Positions 7,480 through 15,860 are shown, counted from the stretch's first letter. The stretch is 44,082 bases of DNA from Chloroflexota bacterium (GCA_016234555.1 JACRBJ010000055.1:1-44082), one strand, 5' to 3'. Made by a program: numbers and translations. The notes: generated by a model from the sequence alone, not told the origin.

Positions 7480-9975
7480 ATGAAATTAACGTCAGTCTTG
7501 TCGCGCCGCATCATCACAGCGGCGATCCTGCTTGTCCTTGTGGGACAGGCGTGCACCCTTTCATTGTTCGAAAACCCAATCGGCACAGCCACACAAACGC
7601 CGGCAATCGTCGTGCCATCGCCCACGCCGCTGGTCGCGGCACAGACCACCTTTGCGGTGACCCTGCCCGAGCCGCTCCAGCCAAACGAAACCCTCGCGAT
7701 CGCCGTCCTCGACGAAGTGACCGGGCTTTCGTTGAATGCCACGCAATACCCGATGAGCGCGCGCGATTCGCTGACCTACACGGCGACCCTTCCCCTGCCA
7801 TACAACTCAGTGGTCAAATACCGCTACGTGCGACGCGGCGCAACACAGGTGCTGGAAGACACCAACCTCGGCACCGCAATCCGCTACCGCATGTACTTTG
7901 TAGCTGGACCCGCCGAAGTTCAGGATGTGATCGCGGACTGGGGCGACAAGTCCTATGCGCGGCGCACCGGCACAATCCTTGGGCAAATCACAAACGTAGA
8001 CACCGGCTCCCCCGTGCCGAACACGCTGGTCACCGCCGGCGGGATGCAATCCATCACCGATTCCAGCGGACGGTTTGAGCTGGGCGGCTTGCCCACCAGC
8101 ACGCAAAACCTGCTAGTCTACAGCATGGACGGCATGTACCAGACCTTTCAACAGGGAGCCACCGTCGCGGACGGTCAAACCACCGTTGTCAACCTGCAGA
8201 TCAGGTCGCAGCTGCTGGTCAACGTTACATTCATCGTGTCGGTGCCGGAATCCACTGTCCCCGGCGTGCCGGTACGGATTGCAGGAAACATCCTGCAATT
8301 GGGAAACACATTCGCAGACCTGAACGGCGGCGTGAGCGTCAGCCCCGAGCGGATGCCGGTCATGAGCCTCCAGCCGGATGGGCGTTACGCCGTCACCCTT
8401 GCCCTGCCTGCCGGCGCCCACGTCCAATACAAATACACCCTCGGAGACGGCTACTGGAACGCGGAACACAAGGCGGATGGGACCTGGAACCTGCGCGAGT
8501 TGATCGTGCCGAGTCAGGGTGCCACGCTCGAAGAAGTGGTCATGGCATGGTCGTCGGGCGATTCGCCGATTCTTTTCGAGGTCACCGTCCCATCGGTCAC
8601 GCCGCCCACCGACATCATTTACATTCAATTCACCACGTTTGGCTGGATGGAGCCATTGCCGATGTGGCCCCTCGGCAACAACCGCTGGATGTACAAACTT
8701 TACAGCCCGCTTAACATCCTCGGTTCATTCTCCTATCGTTATTGTCGCAACGGGCAGTGCGGCAGCGCGGACGACGTTCAAACCGTCGGCGCGGCGTCAA
8801 CTGGACGACCAATCACCACCAGCGTGCTGGGACAGGACATCCAGGACACCGTCGGCGCGTGGAAATGGTTCGAGAACCCGGAACCAGTCACCCTCGTCGG
8901 GGCGGAAATCACCCCCCGCAGCGGCGGATTCATCGCCGGCGTGGAGTTCCAACCCACCTATCGTCCCAACTGGCTGTATTATGCGCCGCAGGCTTTGACG
9001 AACACGCAGGCAATCGGCTCCAACATGGTCGTCCTCACCCCAAGCTGGACGTACGCCACCGTCTCCCCGCTGGGATTTGCTCCCGTCCCCGGACAGGACC
9101 CGCTGTGGATTGATTCTGCGATCATGATTTCGCAGGCGCGGGCGGTTGGACTGAACGTGGGACTCTTCCCGACCCCGCACTTCCCGTCGAACGCCTCGAC
9201 CTTTTGGCTGAATGCCCCACGCGATGCCCAGTGGTGGCAGGCGTGGTTCACCCGCTACCGGGCGTTCGCCGTCAATTATGCCGACCTCGCCGCCCAAGCC
9301 GGGGCGCAAACCCTCATCCTCGGCGGCGATTGGGTTGCCCCAGCCCTGCCCGGCGGAAAGCTGTCGGATGGCAACCCATCCAACGTCCCGGCGGACAGCG
9401 AAACCCAATGGCGGTCCATCATCACAGACGTGCGCCAGCATTTCAAGGGTCAAATCCTGTGGGCGCTACCCTACACCAAAGCCTCGATTGAAGCTCCGCT
9501 CAGCTTCCTGCAGGATGTGGACGGGGTTTACCTGCTCTGGTCGGCTTCGCTCTCCTCGAACCCCAGCGCGACCAAGGTGGATTACGCCAACGAAGCGGGA
9601 CGCCTGCTGGACAACGAAGTCTCGCCACTGGTCTCGCTGTTGAACAAACCGCTCGTGCTGGCAGTTGCCTACCCGTCGGCGGCTGGCGCGGCTGGCGGAT
9701 GCGTCCCCGACGGCGCGGGCGGATGCCTCAACTGGGATTTGCTCAGCAAACCCAACGCGGACGTCGGGTCGGCAACCCTGAGCCTGCAAACCCAGGCGGA
9801 CATTTACGAAGCCATGCTCACCGCCGTCAACGCGCGCCCGTGGGTCAGCGGCTTTGTCAGCCGTGGATATTATCCGCCCGCGGCATTGCAGGATAAATCC
9901 ACCTCGGTTCACAGCAAGCCCGTGGCGGATATTCTATGGTATTGGTATCCTCGTTTGTTGGGGACGGTGAAATAG
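7480..9975 (+). CDS. large lipoprotein with carbohydrate-binding-like and glycosidase-like domains
   Basis: An 831-residue exported protein. The signal peptide ends in the lipobox VGQAC with the lipidated Cys about 25 residues in, then a Pro/Thr linker. About residues 160-250 look like a carboxypeptidase-regulatory-like beta-sandwich (GTILGQITNVDTGSPVPNTL). About 255-370 resemble a CBM20-type starch-binding fold (VRIAGNILQLGN...YKYTLGDGYWN). The C-terminal third begins AGVEFQPTYRPNW and looks like a TIM-barrel of the GH113-like kind (YADLAAQAGAQTLILGGDW), with a late Trp-rich end. It may act on polysaccharide outside the membrane, but I cannot name the catalytic acids. ATG 7480 follows GAGGAGAG; an upstream in-frame TTG at 7453 lacks this site. 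Confidence 0.72.
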   Translation: MKLTSVLSRRIITAAILLVLVGQACTLSLFENPIGTATQTPAIVVPSPTPLVAAQTTFAVTLPEPLQPNETLAIAVLDEVTGLSLNATQYPMSARDSLTYTATLPLPYNSVVKYRYVRRGATQVLEDTNLGTAIRYRMYFVAGPAEVQDVIADWGDKSYARRTGTILGQITNVDTGSPVPNTLVTAGGMQSITDSSGRFELGGLPTSTQNLLVYSMDGMYQTFQQGATVADGQTTVVNLQIRSQLLVNVTFIVSVPESTVPGVPVRIAGNILQLGNTFADLNGGVSVSPERMPVMSLQPDGRYAVTLALPAGAHVQYKYTLGDGYWNAEHKADGTWNLRELIVPSQGATLEEVVMAWSSGDSPILFEVTVPSVTPPTDIIYIQFTTFGWMEPLPMWPLGNNRWMYKLYSPLNILGSFSYRYCRNGQCGSADDVQTVGAASTGRPITTSVLGQDIQDTVGAWKWFENPEPVTLVGAEITPRSGGFIAGVEFQPTYRPNWLYYAPQALTNTQAIGSNMVVLTPSWTYATVSPLGFAPVPGQDPLWIDSAIMISQARAVGLNVGLFPTPHFPSNASTFWLNAPRDAQWWQAWFTRYRAFAVNYADLAAQAGAQTLILGGDWVAPALPGGKLSDGNPSNVPADSETQWRSIITDVRQHFKGQILWALPYTKASIEAPLSFLQDVDGVYLLWSASLSSNPSATKVDYANEAGRLLDNEVSPLVSLLNKPLVLAVAYPSAAGAAGGCVPDGAGGCLNWDLLSKPNADVGSATLSLQTQADIYEAMLTAVNARPWVSGFVSRGYYPPAALQDKSTSVHSKPVADILWYWYPRLLGTVK

Positions 9976-10089
9976 CGCCTACTTCGCCACCTCCCCTTCG
10001 GCGGACAGCGGACGCTACCAGCCTATCAAACTATTGGACTAACCGACTTCGGCACATGGCACTGCAACGAATAAAACGGAGAAACAAAC

Positions 10090-10590
10090 ATGAATAGAAA
10101 GACAATAGCTGCATATATGTGCCTGATAATTACACTAATAGCATGCGCACCTGAAACAGACCCTGCAAAAATGAAATTGCCTGATGTAGGATTGCCAGAA
10201 AGTGATCTTAATAAAAAAATCACTGCCTACGCTCCTGAAGGATGGAATAAGTTTTCAACCAGCGAATCAATCACTCTTGCAGTCGTTGCAACACAGGACG
10301 ACATGATATCATTTCGTCCTGATGATGTAAGAATTTTTCTTTATGGCGACGAAGGTTGGCATGAAATAAAAAATATGGGCACTCAATATCCCGGTGATTT
10401 CGAATACATTTTAGATCCTGATTTGAAAGATAATCTCTTTTTTGTAGGTACAACTACAGTATTGCCAGAGTTAAGTGATGCTACCATTCCTGCCGACTTA
10501 AAAATTTTTGTATTTGGATATGTTTTGGAAAATGGCAAGAAAACCAATGAAAAAGTTGGGGTGATCGTAGATGTACATTTGGAGCCATAG
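10090..10590 (+). CDS. small lipoprotein of unknown function
   Basis: A 166-residue protein with an N-terminal signal peptide ending in the lipobox LIAC (cleavage before Cys 19). The mature part is polar and probably mostly beta; I recognise no domain. A weak GGAG precedes the ATG at 10090. Base composition is clearly more AT-rich than in the neighbouring genes, with many AAA, ATA and GAT codons, which hints at recent acquisition. It lies 114 bases after the large lipoprotein and shares no obvious operon with it. Confidence 0.65.
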   Translation: MNRKTIAAYMCLIITLIACAPETDPAKMKLPDVGLPESDLNKKITAYAPEGWNKFSTSESITLAVVATQDDMISFRPDDVRIFLYGDEGWHEIKNMGTQYPGDFEYILDPDLKDNLFFVGTTTVLPELSDATIPADLKIFVFGYVLENGKKTNEKVGVIVDVHLEP

Positions 10591-10711
10591 ATATCCCTTG
10601 CCCGGCGTGGGTCCCTGTCCTCACCTTGACCGCCGTAGATACTCGAAGAAGGCAAGTCATAAGTTGGCAATCACTTTGCTGTGTGACTGTCAACTTACTG
10701 ATAAAAGCAAG

Positions 10712-10803
10712 GACCTGACAGGTTCACCCTTGCGGGCAAGGATTTGGGTCTGGAGAGGCGCTCTGGAAATGTCACCACGGTGCCACGCGACGCCTGTCAG
10801 GTC
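10712..10803. repeat. paired-arm element GACCTGACAGG, copy 1
   Basis: GACCTGACAGG (10712-10722) and its exact complement (10793-10803) flank 70 bases. Copy 2 at 38059-38154 has the same arms extended to 15 bp and a 66-base spacer of unrelated sequence. Confidence 0.75.
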
Positions 10804-10818
10804 TGGGTAGTGACATGC

Positions 10819-10965
10819 AAGGAACCGTCCAGCAACTTGAAGGGATTGTTCAGTGACGTGAAGGAACCGTCCAGCGGCACTAAGGAATCGTTCAGTAACT
10901 TGAAGGAAACGTTCGGCGACACGAAGGAACCATCCAGCAACTTGAAGGGAATGTCCAGAAACAGG
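10819..10965. repeat. seven tandem copies of a 21-bp unit
   Basis: Units start at 10819, 10840, 10861, 10882, 10903, 10924 and 10945, each exactly 21 bases, with consensus AAGGAACCGTCCAGCAACTTG (21 bases, written as AAGGAACCGTCC then AGCAACTTG). Copies 1 and 6 differ at one base; the others diverge more, with third-position-like changes. In one plus frame the units read as heptads such as KEPSSNL; on the minus strand as RFLQVTE-like heptads. Neither frame has a convincing start or ribosome-binding site. The rest of 10591-11053 has no gene that I can support. Confidence 0.9.
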
Positions 10966-11022
10966 TAGTGGCGACTTCAGTCGCTTTTGTGCCGTAAAAA
11001 CACGACTAAAGTCGTTACTACG
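10965..11022. repeat. two facing copies of the CGACTRAAGTCG element
   Basis: GTAGTGGCGACTTCAGTCGC (10965-10984) faces CGACTAAAGTCGTTACTACG (11003-11022), giving a large imperfect palindrome. The same word occurs after tatC and directly at the stop codon of the ATP-synthase b/delta gene. It may serve as the end signal of the minus-strand gene at 11054. Confidence 0.8.
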
Positions 11023-11053
11023 CAAATCCACCACTTCTTCGATACCACTTCCT

Positions 11054-12592
11054 TTACTTTTTCAACACCACGTACTGTCCATTCCCGTAGACTTGGACAT
11101 ACTCCTCCTCCAAAAACGGGGCTGAAAGCTCTGATGTAGTTTGAGACATATCGAGAATCACGTAATCGTATTCGATGCCAAGGTGGGTGGTCATGTCGTC
11201 CACGCAAGCCATGTCACGGCAGGATTGCAAGGCGGACAACTCATCCCAGCGTGAGTAGAACTTCCCGCCCAAAGTCCACTCCAAGCCCTGCAACGTGGTT
11301 GCGGAATGACGTCCAGCCAAAGCGGGGAACCATTCCTGTAACGGGTCGGTCATTGCATCGGGACGCCCGGTGAGGATCAGGAAACGGCTGTCCGCTGGCG
11401 TGTTATCCCGAACCCAGGAGGTCATCTCGTGGGAAGCAGGCGGGAGCGTCGCGTTGCGAATGACGTAAGCGTGGACAAAGCACTCGATGACCAGATAAAA
11501 CAAAATCCCCAATAGGCTCATCGAAAGGAGTTGACGGTTCATGAAGTCGTTATTGCTGTTCCACTTTCGGGTGCGGAGGAAATCAACGAAAGCGGGCAGG
11601 ACGTCCAAAAAGCCATACGCGGCAAGCACGGGATACAAAAACGAGGTGACGATGGACGCGCTGCGCTGGTCGATGAAATAAGGCAGGAATCCCCAAACCA
11701 GCAGGTCGAAGCGGCGTCTGTAAATTGCCCAACCGAGTCCCAGCCAGCGGAAGAAGGTCGCAAACGGCAGGATGGTTTGAAGCGAGAGCAGGTTCCCCCA
11801 CAACGCTTTCAGGGACGCGCTCAAATTACCGGATTGTCCAGCGGAGAGGAATGGTTCGACTCCGTGACGAGCCAACACAGTCCCCCACCACGGCGAGGTG
11901 AGCAACAAAGTCCCCGCGCCGATGACGAAGGCATGGAGCACCGCGCTGCGGGAGCGGATCAGGAACACGCCAAAGACGGCACAGCTCAGGGCGGTGAGAA
12001 AAGCCATCTGTGGATGACTCAGCACAACCAGCGAGCAGGAGATCAGCGCCAGACCAGTCGTCCGCCAGGATGGGGTTTGAAAAGTCCGCAGGGTAAAGAT
12101 CAACGCGGAGAGGAAGAACAACGTCCCAAGCGCGCGGGTCAAACCGCCGCCCATCAACAGCCAGACGTAGTTGCCCGGCGCGAAGGCAAAGAAGGTGGTC
12201 GCCAACGCCGCGCGCGGACGGTCGCCCATCAATTGTTTTGCCAGCAGATAAAACAGCGGGATGGTGAGCGTCGTGAAAATCGCCGGCAGCCAGGTCAGTA
12301 TCCACAGCGAGGGGATCCCGCTCAACTCCAAAACTCCGCCGAGATAAAACCCCAGGGGCGGATAAGCATAGGGAATGTCGAGATGGTTGTAGGTCGTGTA
12401 CATCGGGAGCGCAAACCCGCTGTCCCGCAGGTCGCGCATCATCACCAGAAACATGCCCCCGTCGTTGATTGGAAAGCCGGAGAGGAAGGCGGGAAGCACA
12501 CGGACAAAGGTACCGAACAAAAGTGCGATCCCCAAAATCGTCCCCGTCCACTCGAACTCGCCAACCTGGCGTCGCTGCATTTGAGTTTTCAT
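11054..12592 (-). CDS. polytopic membrane protein, GT-C glycosyltransferase-like
   Basis: A 512-residue protein with about ten hydrophobic segments and a soluble C-terminal part of roughly 130 residues. An acidic pair in the first extracytoplasmic loop (FPINDGGMFLVMMRDL) and the long alternating membrane core resemble GT-C enzymes of the PMT/ArnT/GT39 type, which use polyprenyl-linked sugars. I see no motif that fixes donor or acceptor. Near the end a VWVRDNTPADSRFLILTG-like region (SWVRDNTPADSRFLI) is common in such large membrane transferases. No ribosome-binding site precedes the ATG, but TAGAAT lies eight bases upstream, so the mRNA may be leaderless. Confidence 0.65.
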   Translation of the reverse strand: MKTQMQRRQVGEFEWTGTILGIALLFGTFVRVLPAFLSGFPINDGGMFLVMMRDLRDSGFALPMYTTYNHLDIPYAYPPLGFYLGGVLELSGIPSLWILTWLPAIFTTLTIPLFYLLAKQLMGDRPRAALATTFFAFAPGNYVWLLMGGGLTRALGTLFFLSALIFTLRTFQTPSWRTTGLALISCSLVVLSHPQMAFLTALSCAVFGVFLIRSRSAVLHAFVIGAGTLLLTSPWWGTVLARHGVEPFLSAGQSGNLSASLKALWGNLLSLQTILPFATFFRWLGLGWAIYRRRFDLLVWGFLPYFIDQRSASIVTSFLYPVLAAYGFLDVLPAFVDFLRTRKWNSNNDFMNRQLLSMSLLGILFYLVIECFVHAYVIRNATLPPASHEMTSWVRDNTPADSRFLILTGRPDAMTDPLQEWFPALAGRHSATTLQGLEWTLGGKFYSRWDELSALQSCRDMACVDDMTTHLGIEYDYVILDMSQTTSELSAPFLEEEYVQVYGNGQYVVLKK

Positions 12593-12600
12593 CGTGTCGA

Positions 12601-12606
12601 ATTCTA
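12601..12606 (-). promoter_or_regulatory. -10 box TAGAAT, eight bases before a start codon
   Basis: On the minus strand TAGAAT is followed by eight bases and the ATG at 12592, with no Shine-Dalgarno sequence. This spacing places the expected transcription start at or next to the ATG, as for leaderless mRNA. Confidence 0.4.
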
Positions 12607-12669
12607 CCAGCTTGAGTTTAGAACTGGCTTTTGGTTTGGCTTGCGCAGACGTTTTTCAGCCACAGATTT

Positions 12670-12725
12670 CACGGATTTACGCAGATTGGGATTAAAAAAT
12701 CCGTGTAAATCTGCGTCAATCCGTG
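12670..12725. repeat. CACGGATTTACGCAGATT inverted repeat
   Basis: Arms 12670-12687 and 12708-12725 match at 17 of 18 positions. A second nested arm (ATCCGTGTAAATCTGCG) lies in the spacer, so alternative hairpins are possible. The element occupies the stretch between the GT-C-like gene and the zinc-ribbon gene; nothing else is evident in 12607-12841. Confidence 0.75.
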
Positions 12726-12841
12726 GCAGAGGTTTTACGAACATCAGGATCGAGTACCAGCAGTTAAAACAGAAGACAGTCGCCCAAACGGAACGACTGC
12801 CCTCACATGGAAATCAGCGCACGGCTGACGGGCTAGTGTCC

Positions 12842-13060
12842 TCAGACACTGCCGGTGCCGCAGGAATGCGACGGGCTGGCTGTGTTCAGCGAAAACGAAG
12901 CGCTCCCCGCCGCCGGCTTGGAAGCAAACGTGGACATCTTCTTCTTCACCTTGCTCCCGCCGCAGGTTGGACAAACCACCTCGTCGATCTTGCTCTGGCT
13001 GAGCACAAGGTCTTCAAAAGTTTCTTCGCATTCGGTGCAGACAAACTCAAAGATCGGCAT
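12842..13060 (-). CDS. FmdB-type zinc-ribbon protein
   Basis: A 72-residue protein starting MPIFEFVCTECEETFE with two Cys-x2-Cys knuckles (CTEC at 8-11, CPTC at 30-33), the FmdB/CxxC_CxxC_SSSS family layout. The C-terminal part is rich in Ser, Ala and Gly and holds one further Cys. These small putative regulators are of unknown function. ATG 13060 has AGGAG at 13068-13072 and TATAAT at 13089-13094. A 531-codon plus-strand frame over this gene and its neighbour is a shadow. Confidence 0.85.
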   Translation of the reverse strand: MPIFEFVCTECEETFEDLVLSQSKIDEVVCPTCGGSKVKKKMSTFASKPAAGSASFSLNTASPSHSCGTGSV

Positions 13061-13088
13061 TGCATTTCTCCTAAGGAATGTTTCGTGG

Positions 13089-13094
13089 ATTATA
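13089..13094 (-). promoter_or_regulatory. -10 box TATAAT for the zinc-ribbon gene
   Basis: Minus-strand TATAAT lies 28 bases before the ATG at 13060, with AGGAG between them. No clear -35 was found. Confidence 0.5.
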
Positions 13095-13170
13095 CCTTCG
13101 TGATTTTCTTCACGACGCCGGTTTGATGGACAAAAAGTAAAAAAGTTACAGCCAGCCTCGTCAGGAAGGT

Positions 13171-14013
13171 ATGAACAACTTTAGAAGCATCTCCCAAATT
13201 ATCGAACCTCAACTCGTGATGGAAGGCGCGGGCGTTTTATTGCGCCGCTCGATCTCCCCGCGCGCCAGCAACGAATACGATCCCTTCCTGCTCTTCGACC
13301 ACTTTGCGTTCAACAACCCGCTCGAAGGTCCCATACGCGGATTCCCCATGCACCCGCATCGCGGCATCGAAACCGTCACCTACATGCTGGATGGAACCGT
13401 CAGCCACCGCGACAGCCTCGGCAACGCGGGAGTCATCGGTCCCGGCGACGTGCAGTGGATGACCAGCGGACGGGGGATCCTGCACGAGGAAATGCCCAAG
13501 CGCAGCGACAGCGGGAACATCTACGGCTTTCAGCTTTGGGTCAACCTACCGGCGGCGCAGAAAATGGGACAGCCTCGTTATCAGGAAGTGAACTCATCCA
13601 CCATTCCCGTTGTCACAAAGGATGGGGTGTCGATTCGACTTGTGGCTGGGGAATTTGACGGAACCCACGGACCCGTGACCGAGATTGCCGCCTCTCCCCT
13701 CTATATGGACGTGAAGCTTGATCCTGCTTCGAGATTCGTTTACCCAGTCCCAAGCGGACATACCGTCCTTGCCTACGTTTTCGAAGGCACAGGCGAGTTC
13801 TCTGGCGAGGTTGTTGAATCCGTCAGCATGGTGGTGTTCAAGGATGACGGCGACCAGGTCGAAGTCAAAAGCGAGAGCGGCGTCCGCTTCATGCTCATTG
13901 CGGGAGCCCCGTTCAAGGAACCAATCGTCCCGTATGGACCGTTCGTCATGAACACGGTCGAGGAAATCCAGCAGACCATCGCGGAATTACGAAACGGCAC
14001 GTTCATCAAATAA
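13171..14013 (+). CDS. pirin family protein
   Basis: A 280-residue bicupin of normal pirin length. The N-terminal cupin carries the metal-site motif MHPHRGIETVTYMLDG and GRGILHEEMP; the C-terminal half has the PIVPYGPFVMNT motif typical of pirins. Family members bind iron and act variously as quercetin 2,3-dioxygenase-like enzymes or redox-sensing co-regulators; the role here is open. The AGGAAGG before ATG 13171 is unusually close (one base), but the N-terminus up to VMEGAGVLLRR is typical, so this start is kept. Confidence 0.93.
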   Translation: MNNFRSISQIIEPQLVMEGAGVLLRRSISPRASNEYDPFLLFDHFAFNNPLEGPIRGFPMHPHRGIETVTYMLDGTVSHRDSLGNAGVIGPGDVQWMTSGRGILHEEMPKRSDSGNIYGFQLWVNLPAAQKMGQPRYQEVNSSTIPVVTKDGVSIRLVAGEFDGTHGPVTEIAASPLYMDVKLDPASRFVYPVPSGHTVLAYVFEGTGEFSGEVVESVSMVVFKDDGDQVEVKSESGVRFMLIAGAPFKEPIVPYGPFVMNTVEEIQQTIAELRNGTFIK

Positions 14014-14019
14014 AAAGCG

Positions 14020-14047
14020 GGAGGCAGTCTGGTGACTGCCTCCTTTT
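14020..14047. terminator. bidirectional terminator between pirin and lipoprotein genes
   Basis: GGAGGCAGTC (14020-14029), loop TGGT, then GACTGCCTCC (14034-14043) and TTTT, with AAAA before the left arm. It sits between convergent genes, so it can serve both. Confidence 0.9.
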
Positions 14048-14049
14048 CG

Positions 14050-14703
14050 TTACGGCTCCGAAACCCGCAGGTTATCAAAGGCGATCCGCACATTTCCCTC
14101 CTCGACCGAGCCGGTGAAGAAGCCAACCGTTCCTGTGGTAAAGCGGCTGTCCTGCACCTCTCCCAAAAACTGGTCGTTGACGTAATACTTCAAGCTCGAA
14201 CCGACCGCGACCACCTTGAGGCGGTTGGTCTGCGCGCCCTGTCTGATCGCGGAAGATTCCGTCCACTCGACAAGAAACTCAGGGTCGGTGTAATTGACGC
14301 CATCGACCGTGAAGGCGTAATAACCGTCGCCGCTGATGATGAAGGTGTAAAACGCATCCGCCTCAAGTCCGTAGCGAAGGATGACTCCGTAGGCATTGTT
14401 GTTGGGGCCGCTGACCTGGGTTGCATCCACTTCGAGGATTAAATCCGAAAATTCGCTGCCGGTACATTCCGTCCAACCAATGTAGGATGGGGAAACAACA
14501 TTCATGATAAATTGACCGTTTTCCGAAAGACGCTCCACTTCAGGGGTGGACTCGCCCTGGCAGGCATCGGAAAACTCGGTCTCTTCGAAAATCACTTTGT
14601 TCGGCGTAGGCGTTGGCTGCGCCCCAAGATTGGAGATCGTCGAACAAGCCAGCATGGTGACAAGTAAAAGCACGGAAAACGGAATCAGTTTCGAGGTTTT
14701 CAT
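14050..14703 (-). CDS. lipoprotein with a LamG/concanavalin-like beta-sandwich
   Basis: A 217-residue exported protein. Residues 1-20 form a lipoprotein signal peptide with lipobox TMLAC, followed by a short Pro/Thr linker. The rest (about 50-217) has the pattern of a concanavalin A-like/LamG or DUF1080-type sandwich: GVILRYGLEADAFYTFIIS, LKYYVNDQFLGEV and the closing GTVGFFTGS...AFDNLRV. Such domains bind carbohydrate or other surface ligands. The frame is open further upstream, but ATG 14703 has AGGAGAG before it and a TATAAT 46 bases upstream. Confidence 0.82.
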   Translation of the reverse strand: MKTSKLIPFSVLLLVTMLACSTISNLGAQPTPTPNKVIFEETEFSDACQGESTPEVERLSENGQFIMNVVSPSYIGWTECTGSEFSDLILEVDATQVSGPNNNAYGVILRYGLEADAFYTFIISGDGYYAFTVDGVNYTDPEFLVEWTESSAIRQGAQTNRLKVVAVGSSLKYYVNDQFLGEVQDSRFTTGTVGFFTGSVEEGNVRIAFDNLRVSEP

Positions 14704-14749
14704 TTTTTCTCTCCTATAAAGTTGATCGAACGGATAAGACGATGGTGGC

Positions 14750-14755
14750 ATTATA
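14750..14755 (-). promoter_or_regulatory. -10 box TATAAT for the LamG-like lipoprotein
   Basis: Minus-strand TATAAT lies in the divergent region between this lipoprotein and the Nudix gene. Spacing gives a leader of about 40 bases that contains the ribosome-binding site. Confidence 0.5.
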
Positions 14756-14800
14756 CTTATGAAATTTCGACAAAGTAATAGGTGAAAGGAACCATTCAGC

Positions 14801-15265
14801 ATGACACAGGTATTATACGGTCCACAGCTCGGCAGGCAGGGCAAACTCCGCCTCGGGTGCAGCGCGATCATCTTCGACGAAAAACGCGGGAAGGTACTGC
14901 TCACCCAGCGCGCGGACAACGGTCGCTGGTGCCTGCCCGGCGGCGGCATGGACTCGGGTGAAAGTGTTTCGCAAGCCTGCGAGCGCGAAGTTTGGGAAGA
15001 GACGGGTTTGCGCGCGCGTGTGACCCGTCTGGTCGGCGTGTACAGCAATCCCGACCAGTTGGTGATCTACCCCGACGGGAACAAAGCCTTCTTCGTCGTC
15101 CTCAGCTTCGAGGCGGAGATCATCAGCGGCGAACTGGGTCTGAGCGACGAGACCACCGCCTTTGGCTATTTCTCATTGGAGGAAATGGAATCCATGCCCA
15201 TGCACGCGCGTCACAAGGAGCGGGTGGAGGATGCGCTGCTTGGCGGTGATGTTCTGATAAAATAA
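14801..15265 (+). CDS. Nudix hydrolase
   Basis: A 154-residue protein with a complete Nudix box at residues 48-70: G48-x5-E54-x7-R62-E63-V-W-E66-E67-T-G69-L, all catalytic Glu residues present. The family hydrolyses nucleoside diphosphates linked to another group; the lead-in CSAIIFDEKRGKVLLTQRADNGRWCLPGGG is usual for small house-cleaning or ADP-sugar-type members. Substrate cannot be read from the sequence. ATG 14801 has a modest AAGGAA upstream. It is transcribed divergently from the LamG-like lipoprotein. Confidence 0.92.
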   Translation: MTQVLYGPQLGRQGKLRLGCSAIIFDEKRGKVLLTQRADNGRWCLPGGGMDSGESVSQACEREVWEETGLRARVTRLVGVYSNPDQLVIYPDGNKAFFVVLSFEAEIISGELGLSDETTAFGYFSLEEMESMPMHARHKERVEDALLGGDVLIK

Positions 15266-15311
15266 ACTACCGAAAAGCTGAAAACCACAGAAAAGAAAAA
15301 GGAATTGGATC

Positions 15312-15620
15312 ATGACCAGCGCCAAGGCGTCCGATAAAAACAATCAAATTTCCATTCTTGAAGCGGAAAGAGATGGATGGCGACGCACGTTTGATGAAAT
15401 AAATACAAAAAAGGACCTTGGCGCAAACCTGTTTCTTATCGGAAGTATCTCGTTTGTACTTTTGCTCTTACTGCCTCCAATTTATTTACTCATACTCAGC
15501 ACAGGATTAATCGTTTCGGGATTGATTTTATTCATAATGGCTGCAAGAAAAAACAAGAAAACAGAAAATGCAATCACGGAAATATCGTCACAGATATTCA
15601 AACTGAACCAGGACGACTAG
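15312..15620 (+). CDS. small protein with a hydrophobic hairpin
   Basis: A 102-residue protein: a polar N-terminal helix (about 10-35), then two closely spaced transmembrane helices (about 39-58 and 60-77), then a polar tail. No family was recognised. AAGGAA precedes the ATG at 15312. Composition is AT-richer than in the neighbours, and it lies 46 bases after the Nudix gene, so co-transcription is possible. Confidence 0.6.
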   Translation: MTSAKASDKNNQISILEAERDGWRRTFDEINTKKDLGANLFLIGSISFVLLLLLPPIYLLILSTGLIVSGLILFIMAARKNKKTENAITEISSQIFKLNQDD

Positions 15621-15643
15621 CTCGACTCACAAAGGGCTCCCAA

Positions 15644-15787
15644 ATGGAATGGACAATTTCTTTTCTACCGGATCAACAAGTGGTTGATGCCATTTTATCG
15701 GATCAGATCTTTCAACAAATTTCCCGTTTGGGCGCTATCCATCATACTTTTCAGACTTCCGCCACCCTTGATTGGCGATGGTATTGA
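15644..15787 (+). CDS. possible 47-codon small ORF or gene remnant
   Basis: ATG 15644 to TGA 15785-15787, with AAGGG eight bases upstream. The product begins MEWTISFLPDQQVV and ends in DWRWY. The start resembles the first strand of small STAS-like or SpoIIAA-like proteins, so it may be the stub of a longer broken gene. There is no further support. Confidence 0.25.
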   Translation: MEWTISFLPDQQVVDAILSDQIFQQISRLGAIHHTFQTSATLDWRWY

Positions 15788-15850
15788 AGAGTCATTGTGT
15801 AAACACGGGTACGCGACAAACGGCAAAAAAGTTCCCTAAAGCAATTTTAG

Positions 15851-15856
15851 ATATAA
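15851..15856 (+). promoter_or_regulatory. -10 box TATAAT in front of stem-loop copy 2
   Basis: TATAATGCCCACGG here matches TATAATACCCACGG before copy 1 (read on the minus strand at 4255-4242). It would start a transcript at about 15863 into the stem-loop. No good -35 was seen. Confidence 0.45.
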
Positions 15857-15860
15857 TGCC

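Noticed and set aside
10819..10965. Tandem repeats considered as a CRISPR array
   Set aside because: Units are directly adjacent 21-mers without spacers, and no cas genes are present.
10690..11034. A minus-strand ORF with RFLQVTE-like heptads
   Set aside because: It exists only because a 21-bp tandem repeat keeps all frames open; no ribosome-binding site, and it runs through two other repeat elements.
11531..13126. A 531-codon plus-strand ORF
   Set aside because: It runs antisense across a membrane-protein gene, a palindromic repeat and the zinc-ribbon gene, all on the other strand, so it cannot be a single real gene.
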